Source: Camarhynchus parvulus | Taxonomy: Eukaryota > Chordata > Aves > Passeriformes > Thraupidae | Direction: 5' to 3' | NCBI RefSeq assembly: GCF_901933205.1 | Contig: NC_044574.1 | Span: forward strand, 18,461,733 to 18,525,732 | Length of the DNA: 64,000 nucleotides | Part shown: one piece after another, positions 1-13,600 of the stretch | How positions within the stretch are numbered: the first letter of the stretch is position 1 | How the letters are laid out: every line of letters begins with the position of its first letter | Program-made: the position numbers and the translations under genes | Notes under the pieces: generated by a model | Told to the model about the DNA's origin: nothing | The model's input: the letters and a program-made list of their open reading frames with translations, nothing else | Database searches by the model: none

Positions 1-3000
1 CACTCAGGTGTGTACACTTCACCACATCCAGCTGTCAGAAAAGCTCTCCAACACCACAACAACTTTCTGCCACCCGGGATATGTTTTACATGCACAGCCA
101 AACCAAGTATAACACTTCCACAACGTTTTAGAGAAAACTGGGGACAGCTGCATGTGTGCTTATCAATGTGACATCAGGCTATAACAAAAGAAGTGAGGGT
201 TCTATCTCCTTAACAACGTACTGATTCAATTGGTCCCAATGGAAATTAACCATTCAATACTTTGCATGACACGAGCACCTTCTGATACAGAAAATGAAAA
301 CCATTGGAGTTTCCTCCCCTTTGTGAGGCTGCTGCCCAGCATGCTGATGTCCCATTGCCACTGACTGGGAATGCACCAGCACACTGCTGCAGTCAGGCAA
401 AGGCCTCACTTCACAAACCCTGTGCATACACCTCCATAAGGAGTCCATTCCCCAGGCTTCTGCTGGAGACCTGGAACATTCTACTACTTTGCTGAGAAGG
501 AAAACAAAATTAGAGCACATTTTTTCATTTGTAAATTATTCTGATTCAACACCATATTCCACCACTGTACTATTGGCAGGAACCATACAAGCTTTGTGGC
601 CATGATGCAGAACGCAGATACAACTGTCACAGGTCCTGTGTAAGGAACAGGACACAGCTGCACTGCTCCAGGCACAGATTTCTTAAGATTCCAGTTCTCC
701 CTTCCTCCAAACAAAAGAAACATGCACTGATATGAGCAGCAACACTAAACACCCTTCCTTTATATTGGCAGATGCCAGAGCTGGTGAGTCCATTTTCCTA
801 GGTACCCAAATTTGTTTGAGATGGCAGAGTGCAGAGTGGTTCCATCCTGCTTCTCCATCCTGTCACATACACAGCCCAAGAAATCTTTTTATGCTTTCCC
901 TCTCTTCTTGCAAAAAGCAAGTTACAAGAGTACTTTCATTTTTTGTCTCTTTACAGACACACTGAATAGATGGCTTCCCATCATGGCCCTGCATGTTTAT
1001 TCTAGTAAATTATTCAACTTATTCTGTGTGGAGCAAATTAATTTCTACAGCAATTCAGCTGCTACTCCATCTACAGCATATATACTTGCTGAAACAGATT
1101 AATTCTGCCATGCAACATCATCTTTCGTTTTCTTCAGCATCTGCACAGACCTTTTATTCAGATAAAACTATTCTTCTCCCCTTGACCCCCCCATTCCCTG
1201 CGACAACTGACGTTTCTTGGACATAATATAGTGCTTTTTCTTGGGAGTAAAAAAATATTTTCAAAAAGTTGATAAATTCTGTGAATCTAAAAACCATTTT
1301 ACATTTTCCAAATCCTCTCCACTTGATTTGCTCATACCTAATTTTCACACATATTCATTATTTAACTCCCAAACACATGGGTTGCAATATATCAAATCCT
1401 AAAAAAAAAGAAGGGATTTGAATGGAACTATTCTAAAAGCAGGAAATGAAAAATGAGGTCCAATCTGCAATGCTCTGTCACTGTCATTTAGCCACATGGG
1501 ATCTACTTACTTGTACGTGGAACCAACTGCTTAGCTGCTTGCACTGACCTCCTGAGTGGCAGACAAAGTTACCCAAATGTCACAAGATTATCTGCTGTCA
1601 GGCACACAATATTTGTATCCTTTTCTAGTATGAGAATATTCCAAAATTAACGTGGTTCTTTGTGTAACACTACATTGTCAAGTTCATAATGCAGAGTTTA
1701 CCTGCTATAAACATGAACAAAGTTGAGATTTTTTTACCTAACTGAGCAAAAAAGAAGAAGAGTATACATGCTGATTGGATTTTTTTGTATACTATCAGAT
1801 TATCAGACTGGGGTTGCAGTTTATTTGTTTACAAAAGTCTGAAATGGAATCAAATAGATTCATTACCTTGTCACTCATTTGTATAAAAAACTTTTGGAAA
1901 AGTCTGAATGGTTTTAGGATTCGCACACAGTTTATGACCCAAGGTGACCTTCTCCTGTCTGATTTAATGGAGATTGCTTTCTCAGGAGCCAGGCAGCATT
2001 TCTTCAGTACACAACTGTTGATATACATAAGACACCTTCTGTAAAGTTAGACACATTGTTTTAGAACAACACAGAAGTTCAAGTTGCAAAGGAATACACT
2101 ATGCTACAGTGTTTGTGAAATGCTTTGATTCATTGCTCTAAAGTATATATAACCACAAACAAATTATTATTAGTCACTTTAATACTTCTCTGAGAGCATA
2201 GAGACCTGTTATTTCACCTGTTGTCCTACGACATCTCTCCAACTTTGCTTGCTTTACTGAGGCATTTATTATATTGACACAAGTCTTAGTCATAGCATTG
2301 GTACAAGTATGTGCTGACTTAGTCTCGGGGCTCTGTCAAAGCTCTTTCTAAAAGAAGCTTGAGCTGCTCTGACACATTCCCCAAGCAACTCCACTTATGC
2401 CAAAGAGAAAACAATGGCTGTAAGCAGCACCAGGTCCTCAGGAACACAGGTCTCTGCCCTGTTTTCAAAGCAGGATCAATACAGTAGGGAGATTAGAAAT
2501 TACTGTTTCAGTGTCTCCTTGCACCTCCCTACCTGCCTGCACTCACCCATCATATCTTCCTGGACTCACCCATCGTATCTTCCAGGATATCTGCAGGCTG
2601 AGTTCTAACAGGCAGGTACTATCTCTCATTTGACATTTGTGCATGTTCCATTTTAAGAGAGTGCTCACATACGCCTGGGTCTGCTGCTTAAGAAGACAAT
2701 ACCACTAAGCAGACCTGTGTTCATCCATGAAGGAAAAGAGACTTTTTGCATTCACCTACTTGAGGGACAACATCACTCTTACTTACTCTTTATCTATCAA
2801 CAGCTCAAACACTTTGTGTCCGTTCAGTTCCTTTTTATGCCCTTCTACACACCATCTTAGTGCCTAACACAAAACAGTCCAACACACTCTCCTAATTTGC
2901 TCTAGGTTACATATCTGAACATGTTTGAAATTCAACAGTGCAGGCATTGTGTAAGATATATGTCAGTATTTTACAAACAACAACATAATTCACTGGTTTC

Positions 3001-5241
3001 CATATTTTTATTACACTTCTCTCCACAGGGACAGCAGAACTCACTCTCCCAGTGGGAAAATCACTCCTGCTGTTGGACACCAGCAGCAGTTCTGGAATCT
3101 AACACTAACAGCATTATCAATTTATGACTTTAGGAACACTACCAGAATCTAGTAGTAGTGCCTCTAATATTACAGATGGCCCATTTGTCCATTTTTTTCC
3201 GCATGGCCTTTCGTGTCTTTTCTTACATCCTTATTAGTGTTTCATGAGAGCACTTACCTTCTCTCACGTAACACAGCTTTCAAAAGGCTCTATCCAGCTG
3301 CAATTCCCACAGTGAACAAGCTGAAACCGACAAAGAATTCCTGTTGTCTGCTCTTCCCCCACCACCCCCACAAAGATGGGCAGTCACCGCTGCTCTGAAT
3401 AAGGGATCTGAACCGAGGCACCCAGCCTCTGCACCTCGGTGTGCACAGCTCCGCCGTGTGCCACACACCCCGTGCACACACCAGCCCCACTGCAGGCTCC
3501 TCTGGGCAGCCACTCCTCCTGCTGGACTGTGACACAACAAGGGAGGATGAAAAGAGAAACATTATGAAGGATATAAAAAAATGAAAGCCTCCAGATCTCA
3601 GAACAACCATGTCAGCAACAGCACAAGTAAGAAACACTGCGCTCTGTCTGCTTCCTAAGACAGGAGATGGAGCACGGGGACGAGGACAGCTCTGCTCCAG
3701 CCTCAGTGACCTGCAGTCACAGCTGCTGGCATTCCCTTGCAGCAACACCTCAGCAATCAAATATCCAGCTGTAGGATGAAGATAAGGAAGGTGAAAGCAC
3801 CCCCCTTTCGGGTAAGAGGTCTTAAAGCACCCTTTAAAAACAGTGACAGCCAGGCAAATAAAAGCATTTGCTATTTGACCACCTCTTGAAATAGATTTGG
3901 TGCAACCTCAAGCATCCTTATATCACTTCTCTCTTGTGTCCTTACACAAGAAAACACAGCCACCAGCATGAGCCAGGTAACTTCCAGTCTCAACAGATAT
4001 TCCAACCAATAAGGGGCAGACTTCTATATAGAGTCTGAAAACGTTTTTAAAAATTGCAGCATTTCATTGAAACCGCTCCACTACACACTGACAAGTGAAG
4101 GAAGTCTAATTTTCATACAGGCAGAGGGGTAGGTGCTCAGCAGAAGGCAGCCAACTCCACCTACATCAGCTGTGCTCTGGCCTGATCACCAGATTTTAAA
4201 CTCATTACAACCATTTTATAGTTCTGCTAGCTTGAAACAAACTATTTTATTTTTTAACTCTCTAAAAATGGCGACCTTTATTTTAAAATCTGTTACTGAA
4301 TAAGAAACATTGCAACTATTCCTAATTTTACTCAAAATATTTGAAATTACTGCCATCCTTAATCATATTTAGTACAGCAAAAGGGAAAAAGTATAAAACC
4401 AGTTACTCAGAAAAGCAAGTATATATATTCTGTAGACTGCTCAAGAGATTTAATTCATGTGTATTTTATGACTGCTTTTACTTCAAGATTTGTGTATATA
4501 TATGGAAATTACTGATGAAAGAATTGCATTTATGTTGCACTCAGGTGAAAGTCATGCTGTGATAAAAACGTGTGTTTCTTTATACATCAGAGAACTAGAA
4601 TAATAGGCTATTATATGGGCAATATTTGATTCATGATTTAAACTACATTTATGATTTTCTTATTTTTTAATTTACTTGTTGGATTTTTTTAACATGAGTG
4701 CTTGACTTAAAATAGATTATATTAGTAAGTACAATGCCTAGCAAAACAAGGGTCTAGATTTCACTAATATGCTTTAAAGACATCAAATTCCCCGAGCTAA
4801 GTGATCACGCTAAGTGCGTTTTAAGTAATTTTGGTTTAATTTCTGATTTCTACTGGTAAATGGTACCAACCTTTAGACACTTCAAAGAAGGTAGTTTACA
4901 CAATACCCAAGAGCTTCTCAACAACCCTAATGCTTCATATTTCTAATTTTTTTTCATACACAGTAAATTAAATTAAGTATTGTCAACCACTTTAAATAAA
5001 CAGCTACAACACAACATGTTGGCTGCTTGTGGCTGAAGTCAACAGAGACAGCTTTGCCTCTCTGGAGACATGTAGTTCTGGTTCTGCCAACAACATTTCC
5101 CGTGCCACCTTTTCTATGCGTCATCCTAAATTTCCTCCTCAAGTATTCCAAAAGGGAAGAGATAGTGAGCAAAGAAAGGAGAGGAGGAAATGTAATCCTG
5201 CAAACCTGAAGGATCCTTTCAGTTTTGAAAAGGGTTATTAA
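1..5241. other. AT-rich intergenic sequence, no gene recognised
   Basis: Short open frames only, none with family resemblance. The longest (minus, 3,290-3,760) lies in a somewhat GC-richer patch and looks like chance. One 23-bp tandem duplication. If the CpG-island exon belongs to PPARGC1A, this is part of a very long intron. Confidence 0.75.
2541..2586. repeat. 23-bp tandem duplication
   Basis: ACTCACCCATCATATCTTCC TGG followed by a copy with two substitutions (G for A and A for T). Intergenic. Confidence 0.9.
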
Positions 5242-5386
5242 GGCCCTGGAATTAGCTTGGTGAGAGCATTGGGGTAATAAAGCCAAGGTCACAGGTTTGA
5301 CGCCTGTGGGGACCATTCTCTGAAGAGCTGGACTTGAGGATGCTTGTGGGTTCCTTCCAACTCAGAATGTTCTGTGTTTCTGTACT
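5242..5386 (+). mobile_element. tRNA-Ile-derived SINE with CR1-like tail (TguSINE1 type)
   Basis: Positions 5242-5315 read as a degenerate tRNA-Ile(AAT). A-box-like TAGCTTGGTGAGAG is at 5253-5266, TAATAA around the anticodon (AAT at 5276-5278) and AAGCCAAGGTCAC match the tRNA-Ile variable region, and B-box GGTTTGACGCC at 5294-5304 differs from the consensus by a CpG decay. It is followed by GGACTTGAGGATGCTTGTGG and TTCCTTCCAACTCAGAATG, the typical CR1 3' tail that lets CR1 enzymes copy it, and a TTCTGTG-type end. This head-plus-tail design is that of the passerine TguSINE1 family. It is not a functional tRNA gene. Confidence 0.85.
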
Positions 5387-7053
5387 ACAGTGTTCTTCAA
5401 GTTCACAATAAAAACACTGTCCCACTTTCATATGTGCAGCAAATTTGCTGACAGAAAAACGTCTGCTTTTTAAATAATGAAAATGTCTTCAACATGTTCC
5501 TGTCACTGGAAATCACTTCTTGTGGGAGCCATTGTCAAAATCTACCCACATAGAGACTGGATGTAGTAAGGCAGGGGATGGGAGGGGGAAGATCACAAAA
5601 GCACCCATTAACCTAAAAAGAATAAATGGATATATTTTAAGTCTTTTAAACCGAAACACTTTTACTTCTGTTAATCCAACACGTTCACTCAATAAAAAAG
5701 ACAGAACACTGAAAAATATGGAAGCATGAGATTTTTGGAATTAAAAATGAATTTTAATGTTAGCATCAGATGCAAACTCTTGTCTGCCAGATTAAATTAG
5801 AAAACACTGCATATCTCCACAATATTCAATATATATTTATACCTGGGTCTGCCCAAAAAAAACAAGTGTAGAAGTATGAAAATGTGTATGGAAAAAGTGG
5901 ACAGACATAAAGCAGCTGAAGCTGAAAACATCAGCATCCCATACTGCTGATATAATAAACCAGCAGAGAAGATAGACAGAGCAAGGCTAAATTATGAAGG
6001 TGGAAATAAGCATTTGCAAGCCAAAGTTTGAGAGTGAGTGGGAAAAGGACCAGATTTTGTCTTTGTCCAACTACAAAGGGGGAGGGTTTCCCAGTTGTAA
6101 AGTGTATTTTGCAACACATCAGGTAGGTTCATGCAGAAGAAAGCAAGCAATCTTGGTAAGAAAATATGACAGAACTAAAGCAAGTTAATTATTTGCCAAG
6201 GGCAGAGAACATATCAACTTCTATGATTTAGTAAGTCTCATTATGTTGGAGCCTGCCTTGATCCAGAAGCCAAGAAATTATGTGACTTGTCTTTTCTTAT
6301 TTCAATTTCCAACATTCCTGATCACATAGAAAATTGAAAAAGCAAACCCAGCAGTTCAAAATCCTGAAAACAATATTAAAAAGTCCTCAAAAATCATCAG
6401 AGACATCATGATTTTAAACAAGCTGATTTTAGACTGCTGATTTATTAAAAGCGAACCATGGTTTTATCTGCATTCTGAATGAATCATGGCTATTTATGAA
6501 GGCACTGAAAGCTGCTCTGAGCAACAGCAAAAGGAGCCAACAGCAAGGCAGACACAAAAGACCCAACCACCAATGAATCATTTGAAGGTATCCCCAATGC
6601 ACATAATTATCATACCCATTAAGCAACATTCACTGCAATTAAGTATTGTTTGGCTTAAATCAGTTACCTGGAATGTCTTCTGATCAGGCCTGTTCCAATT
6701 AAGTGGCACTTACTTATTACCCTAATCATGCAGTATCAGTTCAAAGCAGCATAGTACAGCTTCACCTTGAAAACAATCAGCCTAACATTTGGCAACCAAA
6801 ATAAGAGCCCTTGAGTTTCCAAATAACAGAAAACTTATATATAAGTATAAAGCATCATTACATTGTCTTCTCTGATTTACTTTTTTTTCTAGAATTCTCC
6901 TCACATAATTCTTAGAGCTGCTACCAGTTGAAGAAGGCCTGTTTAAAAACAAGAGAGATTAAACACATACTAAATGCCACATATTGTGCTATTCCTGAAG
7001 TTGCTGGGGAGAACAAGAAATACAGAAACAGCAGGACAATGCTTAAAACTCCC
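5387..7053. other. Intergenic, nothing recognised
   Basis: Between the SINE and the first CR1 fragment. AT-rich, unique-looking, no coding or RNA gene seen. Confidence 0.75.
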
Positions 7054-7245
7054 ATAGAATCATTTAGGCTGGGAGAGACCACTAAGATCATCAAATCTAA
7101 CTACTAACCTAGCACTGACTGCCAAGTCCACCAATAGATCATGTCCCTAAGCACCACATGTACAGATCTTTTAAATATTTCTAGGGATAGTTAGTCAAGC
7201 ACTTCCCCTGCAAGCCTGCTCCAATGGTTAATAACCCTAGCATTT
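7054..7245 (-). mobile_element. CR1 LINE 3'-end fragment, old
   Basis: Starts with ATAGAATCATTTAGGCTGGG AGAGACCACTAAGATCATC, the diverged complement of a CR1 tail, then TCTAACTACTAACCTAGCAC and TCCAAGTCCACCAATAGATC, as in older CR1 subfamilies, and a remnant of the AGCACTTCCCCTGC... segment. The element is 5'-truncated, on the minus strand, and has no coding capacity. Confidence 0.75.
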
Positions 7246-7696
7246 CAATTTAATTTATTAAAATGGAAATTTCTGCACTCTGCACTACCAGAGCACTGAC
7301 TATACACGACTCCTTTAAACATGTTTTGCCACTCTTTAAGTTAACTCTGAGTTAATTACTTTTATTATGTATATCTCTTCTGTTTCAGAGAATTACAGAT
7401 TTTTTGCTCATTTGAAACCTGTGTGCTTCACAATACAAAAGTAGTTATCTCTCTTACATTAAGAACTTCATTAAGGCACCCATATGAAAGTTATTGTAGA
7501 AAATGTTGTAGATGGAATTTCTAATGCTTCACAGTAGAGCATTTAGAGTTACTACACAGACAAATACATCTAAATTAACATAAATTAGGCATTTCAATGT
7601 GTATGTTTATTTTGGCTTTAAGCTAGATTAACAATTTTAAAATATTTTTAAAACCCTAGACCTGTCAACAACCCTTTTTCCTTCAGGTAAAGTAAG

Positions 7697-8315
7697 TCCA
7701 TGAGCCAGCCATGCCCCTGTGGCCAGGAGGGCCAATGGGATCCTGGGTGCATGGGGAAGAATGTGGCCAACAGTTCACAGAAAGTGATCCTGCCCCTCCA
7801 CTTGGCTCTATCCAGGCCACATCTGGAGTGCTGCCCCCAGATGTGGGCTTCTCCAGACAAGAAAGACAAGGAGCTACTGGAGAGGATCCAGCGGAGGGCA
7901 CAAAGATGATGAGGGGTCCGGAGCACCTCTCGTCTGAGAAGAGACTGCAGGAGCTGGGCCTGTTTTGTCTGGAGAAGAGAAGACTGAGAGGGGATCTCAT
8001 CAATACACACAAGTATCTCCAAGGTGGGTGCCAAGAGGATGGTGCCAGACTCTTTTCTGTGGTTCCCAGCAGCGGGATAAGCAGCAATAGCCAAAGACTA
8101 AACCACAAGTTCCACCTCAACATGAGGATGAACATTACATTGAAGGTAGCAGAGCACTGGAAAAAGCTGCCCAGAGAAGTCAGGGAGTCTCCCTCTCTGG
8201 AGACATTCAAAACCCATTGGATGAGCTCCTGTGTCACCTGTCCTTGGCAGGGGTCTTGGACTGGATGATCTCCAGAGATCCATACCAACCAAATGATGCT
8301 GTGCTCCTGTGATCT
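7697..8315 (+). mobile_element. CR1 LINE 3'-end fragment, 5'-truncated
   Basis: About 620 bp in the plus direction. GGCCAGGAGGGCCAATGGGA and the following frame give the CR1 tail of the ORF2 product: LLERIQRRAQR in one frame, then RGPEHLSSEKRLQELGLFCL, LRGDLINTHKYLQGG, EDGARLFS, and after a frame slip LPREVRESPSLETFKTH. It ends with GGACTGGATGATCTCCAGAG ATCC and GTGCTCCTGTGAT, the CR1 3' terminus. Frame breaks show it is a dead copy. The open frame through it is a CR1 relic, not a host gene. Confidence 0.93.
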
Positions 8316-10657
8316 GGACAGACACACTTGCCAATCTTTAGTCACTAATCCACTGCAAGACTGAAGTGCTACCTATCTCTGTTGCCTTTGTTATTTGAGC
8401 TAGTCAATTTTAAACTATCTCAAATGTTCCTACACAGCACTATATATCTTAGGAGAACTTTACTAAAGTCTGAAAGGCACCTTAACTCTCACATCCATGC
8501 ACCTTCAGAAAACAAGCCTTTGACAAATGTTATCCTAAGTCCTCTGGGCTCAGCTCTAAATACAGTCATCACTGCCAAATCAAAAGTCTTTGTGGTCACT
8601 GACAGTTTACAGGGAATTATTTCAAGCTGTTTTATCTCATGGAAGTTTCACAGAGATATCATGATGGGCTGTTCCAGTGTTTAATTTCAGTTTACAAAAA
8701 TCTGCAAGCAAAATATATGTCAACAAATCAGATTGGGAAACAGAGCCCTGCACTGTGGAACTACATAAGAAACTGACCATGCTAGGTTTGTTTCCAAAAA
8801 CTTATACAGTAGTCTGTTAAGTTTTCAAAATCCTGCCTGTGATTTACAAAAATCATAAGCATACATTATTAAAAAGAGACATCAGTTACAATAATCAATT
8901 TCTGTGACTACTGGCAATTCTCTGCATAATCCAGCCTAGCAAGGGTCCCATACAGCTTTCCCTGAAATGTGGCTGCAAGCTGTCTTCACACATTAAATAT
9001 CAGAGGCACGCATGTCAAGAGACATAGATTCTTCTTGTTTAAGATTTGATTGCTCAAAAAGTTCAAAAATTCAGTAAAAACTAAATAATTAGCCGGTTGA
9101 AAGTCAGCCCTATTTAAGATGTCTAAAGCTGAGCTTCAAAAATGTGATCACTCAAAATCATTACTTCCTTTCAAATGGGCAGGGGAAAAAATAAAAATCA
9201 CAACCTCAACACACATCTACAAAAAATTGATTCACTATCTGGAGCTCTTCAGTGAGGAAAAATCCACACCTACTGAAAAAAGAAGCTCCCAATGTTTTCA
9301 TCTCAAATCTTTCCCAGAAAAAGCTCTTCATTGTTATTTAGGTAGTATCTCTCCCAGTTTAGCGCTTTTACAGCAAACAGGCTGAATTCAGTGAGTCTCT
9401 CGAGGCTGCAGCTGACCCAGGCTACCACCCCTACAGACCTCTAGCTGCTCATCATCACCTCTTGACGGTCACCCAGCATGACAGCACATCACCACTCTAC
9501 CCAAGCTCTTTCAAAATAAATGCAGGTTTGCTTGCTGTTGTAAAGATTCATAACAGTAATTTTTTCCATGTTCTATTAGTTTAGGTCATTTTGAAAGAGC
9601 CAGGTTAGGGAACAAATGAGTGAGCAGTTAAGCTTGACAATTTGGGTGGAGAGCCTTCTGTCCCAAAGTCACACTAACACAATGGGGCAGCAAAGGTGAA
9701 CAACTGGCATGGTAACTTCCTTCCTTAGCACACCTGACTGCAGATCACACCACACTGAAACCACTACAGGCAATCACTGATGCTAAAATACATGGATTTG
9801 ACTCTTCCTTGCCTGCTTGCTTTTGAGCCTGTTTGGATAAAATAAAGCACTAAGTTGCAGTTCAATTCACAGAAAATGTAACATATGTACAGCTTTGTAG
9901 GCTATATCCTGGATAGTCACAACTCAGTTACTCAGCAAGTATTGACAAACACAAGTTACTCAATGTGAGCTCTCATTATGACACTGTAGCAAAAAATTAA
10001 TTTGAACCTTGAATATAACGAAGAGAAGCAGGTAAATGAATTCTTCCCTGTAGCACTGACAGCATTGTAGAGAGCAATACTGAAGTACCATCTTGTGCTT
10101 CCGGCATCTGATTTTCCTGAAGGGAAATCAAAAAATTGGAAGGAAAACAGAGAAGTTATGCAAATGTACTTGAAGTCTGCAAAAAATGTCCTCTGGTAAG
10201 AGTCTTAAAGAGGTCACTGTGATTAGCTTAAAAAAAAAATTACACACTGGTGTCTTGAGTAAAAGTACTTTTTGTAGGTAGAAACAAAAACATACTGAAG
10301 GGCTTCCCAACCTACCAGGTCAAGTCACAAAGAGAACTTTTGCCTAGAAAATTAATTCTGAGCAACTCTACTGAAAACCAAGACCTGCTAAAGACAGCAA
10401 ACAATGAGAATTATTAACCAATACAGTAAGTAGCAAAAGCTTTACTGAGTGCTCGATGCCTTCCTTCAGATAAATACTTATATTTTGTAAAATATTTTGG
10501 TCAAATTAAATTCCAACACTAAGCACAATTTTCAATTCAATAGAGAGATAACTGAATAGTAAGTTGTGACTGAATCACCTGGTCAAACTCTGGCTAAATC
10601 TGTGGATTTATGAATTGTATTATTCTCAAAACCAAATCTGCTCCATTTCCTCTACAC

Positions 10658-10680
10658 ATGCAAATGTGAAACATGCAAAT
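10658..10680 (+). promoter_or_regulatory. Two perfect POU octamers
   Basis: ATGCAAAT at 10,658-10,665 and again at 10,673-10,680, 15 bp apart start to start. Such pairs bind POU-domain factors; use is not shown. Confidence 0.3.
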
Positions 10681-13600
10681 TACAACCATGATCAGTTCTT
10701 AAAACAATTCTTAAAAAGACATCTTTAATTTGCTGTATATTTTACTGCTGAGGACAAGACAGCTAAAGAATTTATCACCTTTGCTACCTTGGTTCTATCA
10801 TTTCACTCCTGCAGTGTTATCTCCTTGTCCCCCACACAAGAGTCATGCTGTTATCAAAGCCTTTCTCGCTAAACAATTATTTCCTTTTATGATTTCTTCT
10901 GGCTGGTCAAAGATAAGGGCTTACAGTGAGGTTGATTAGTGTTGCAAACAAATAGCAGTAATACTAGAGCAGATATAACTAAGCTGAAGTAATCAGCACT
11001 ATTAATAACCTTTTGATTTCTAATCAAATACAGCTCTGACTTTTGCTGCCACTTTGCTTTACATCTTCTAAACTACAAAAGAATTAATATTTTATAAAAT
11101 ATTCTCAATATGCCAGTCCTTTTATTCTCTTGTTTGCTTTTTGTCTTACACTTAATAATCTTCACTAAGAAAAAATAAAAATAACAAATCTACTTTAAAA
11201 AGTTCCATACTTTATACTGCCTTTCCTGGTAACAAGATTTCATTATATATTGCAGTATGAAATTCTGCATTTTTTAAAATCTAGTAACATTTCTGAAGAG
11301 AGTAAAATCACATTTCTTCATATTTGCATTAGAAAAGAACCCAACCCAAAGACACAAAACCAACCAAACAACTACCCTTGCTTGAGACATACAACTGGCA
11401 AAACCCAGTTCATACAGTTAACATATGGCAAAACCATATCCAAAAATAGGAACCTTACATGTCAGGCCTTAGAAACCTGCACTGCAGGTAGTGCTGCCAC
11501 ATCCTTTCATAATCCTGGGCAACTACTAATCCTACAGATACTCATTCTGCTCAAGGAATGGGCAATCTCCCTTACAGAAAACCCCTAAAACCACTAGAAG
11601 GAAATACATCATCTCCTCATCCTCTGCAAATCCTGATGAGCAACATATTCTTCCAAACATGCAAAGTCTTTCACTGGGACTCTCTAAGAGGGATTACACC
11701 CAAAGCACCAAGGAAGCCCTGTGGTTCAAACTACTCATGGGAGAAGCTCAGTGGTTTCATGGACATCTATGTTTGTGATCCCCACAAGTATAATTGTTTT
11801 ATAATGTTTTATCTTTCCAAATTTTCCTTTTTTTCCCCATGTGGAAAAAAAAAGGCAGCAAAATATATGCATAACAATCTTTTTTTCTTCCTGCTTGCAT
11901 TGCTATTTTACAGTTGCAATAGTCTTAGGAAAGTTGAATGCTGCCCAATGAGTTTACAGTTCATTCAGACATGAAGGTTTAGTGGCAATTCCAGAGACAC
12001 TTCTGTACACTTGGGGTGTCATTGCTCCGTACATCACGCAGCCCCAGTATGTGCACAGGGCCAACATCCTTGCTTCAGGATGCTCTAATGAACAGATTTC
12101 CATTTCATATGACACTTATTTGCAACAAGAGTAACAGAAATTAAACAAGTTTTCTTGTTTAAATTTTGACAGCAATTTTTGTAATTTATCAAATTTAATT
12201 TTTTAAATTAATTTTAACAGCAATTGCTGCTGTTTGGTTTTTTCCATATTTGCTATTTATTTTATATAACAATCAAGAACAAGAAGAATTAGAAAGGAAT
12301 CACAAGACTAAAACTTTCTTCACGTGAAAAGCTCTCTTTTCCACAAAACTGGGCTGTCTACCAGCAGACTTTAAAATAGACAGACATCAATGTTAAAGGT
12401 ACAAATGACTATAATAAACACAAAAGGGAAAGTAGTATCTGAAACGTGGGAAATATTTTTAAGTTTTCACCTAAAGAATTCCTTTCAGAGATGAAAGTCA
12501 AAGATGAAGAAAACAAAAAAATTAGTGAGATGTGTGTTAAAGGTTGGCCCATACAGATTTGAAAAGACTGTGGGCATCCTTACAAAATGGCAAGATAGCA
12601 ATATTAATACACAATATGCACCATGATAAACCAGTCATTTTTATTTTCCATTTTTGTCTCATTGTATAGAGTAAGTATTTCTTCTTTTTATTTTTAACAT
12701 TGTTTTAAAAGGTAGTGTTCAATTGAAAGGTTCTTTTTATCGTGGATATACTCAAAAGTTTCTTTATAATGTTGTTTGTTTGGATCTGTCCAAGTTCATG
12801 TTCATAAAAAGACCCAATTTGTTTTCTAAAGGTATCCTCCAACCTCACAGTAAATAAATTTAAAAATGAAGTATTAATTTAAAAAAAAAAGAACCAATTC
12901 ATAAATGACCCCTAATTAACTTTACTTCCCAAAAAAGCCACACATCTGTTTTCACAGTTGGACATGATTCAACCACTGGTAACCAGAAAAAGCCCCAGCG
13001 TGTTAAAATATTCTAGCCAAAAACTGACACTCCAGCAAAGATGGCTACTCTGCCAGCACAATCTGAGCAGCTGTTAGGACAACCTTTATTAATTCTGAAA
13101 GGGCATGGGACTTCCTGATGCTATTACTATTAAACCAGCAAATCTTATTGGAAATACACCACTGGTTGAAAATGGACAATGCAAAAGCACAACATGCATT
13201 TTACCAATCAAGCAGATTATAATTATGTGAGAACAGTGATGTATAATAATCCACTCTCTACCCACTTTTCTACAACAGATTCTGCAGGGCTCAGCTTCTA
13301 GAAAAAAATTCTTTGTAAATTATTTTTAATACAGCTGTTATTATGAGCGTCAGAAAAATCAATTAACAATGCTGCCCTAACTCTTTAGGAAAAAAAAGGA
13401 CTTAGATAAATAGAAAAAGATTATGCTGTTTCTTTTACAGCATTATTTTATTCTGTAAGTGACATCAAAGAGCCACAACCCCCTCCTTTTTTTTCCTCCC
13501 CTCTTTTGGCTTTGACATCACACAGAGAGAAAAGTATTCCTTTCACTGTCTCTTGTATAGCTGGAGCATCCAAGCTCTGCATATTGTTATCACTTTCTAT

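Noticed and set aside
3290..3760. 156-codon minus-strand open frame
   Set aside because: No domain, no splice context, low-complexity mixed composition; probably chance in a GC-richer patch.
5242..5315. Functional tRNA-Ile gene
   Set aside because: Acceptor and D arms are degenerate and the sequence runs into a CR1-type tail, so it is a SINE head.
7683..8345. 185- and 220-codon open frames as host genes
   Set aside because: They lie inside a CR1 LINE 3' end; the plus frame is a broken CR1 ORF2 tail and the minus frame is its shadow.
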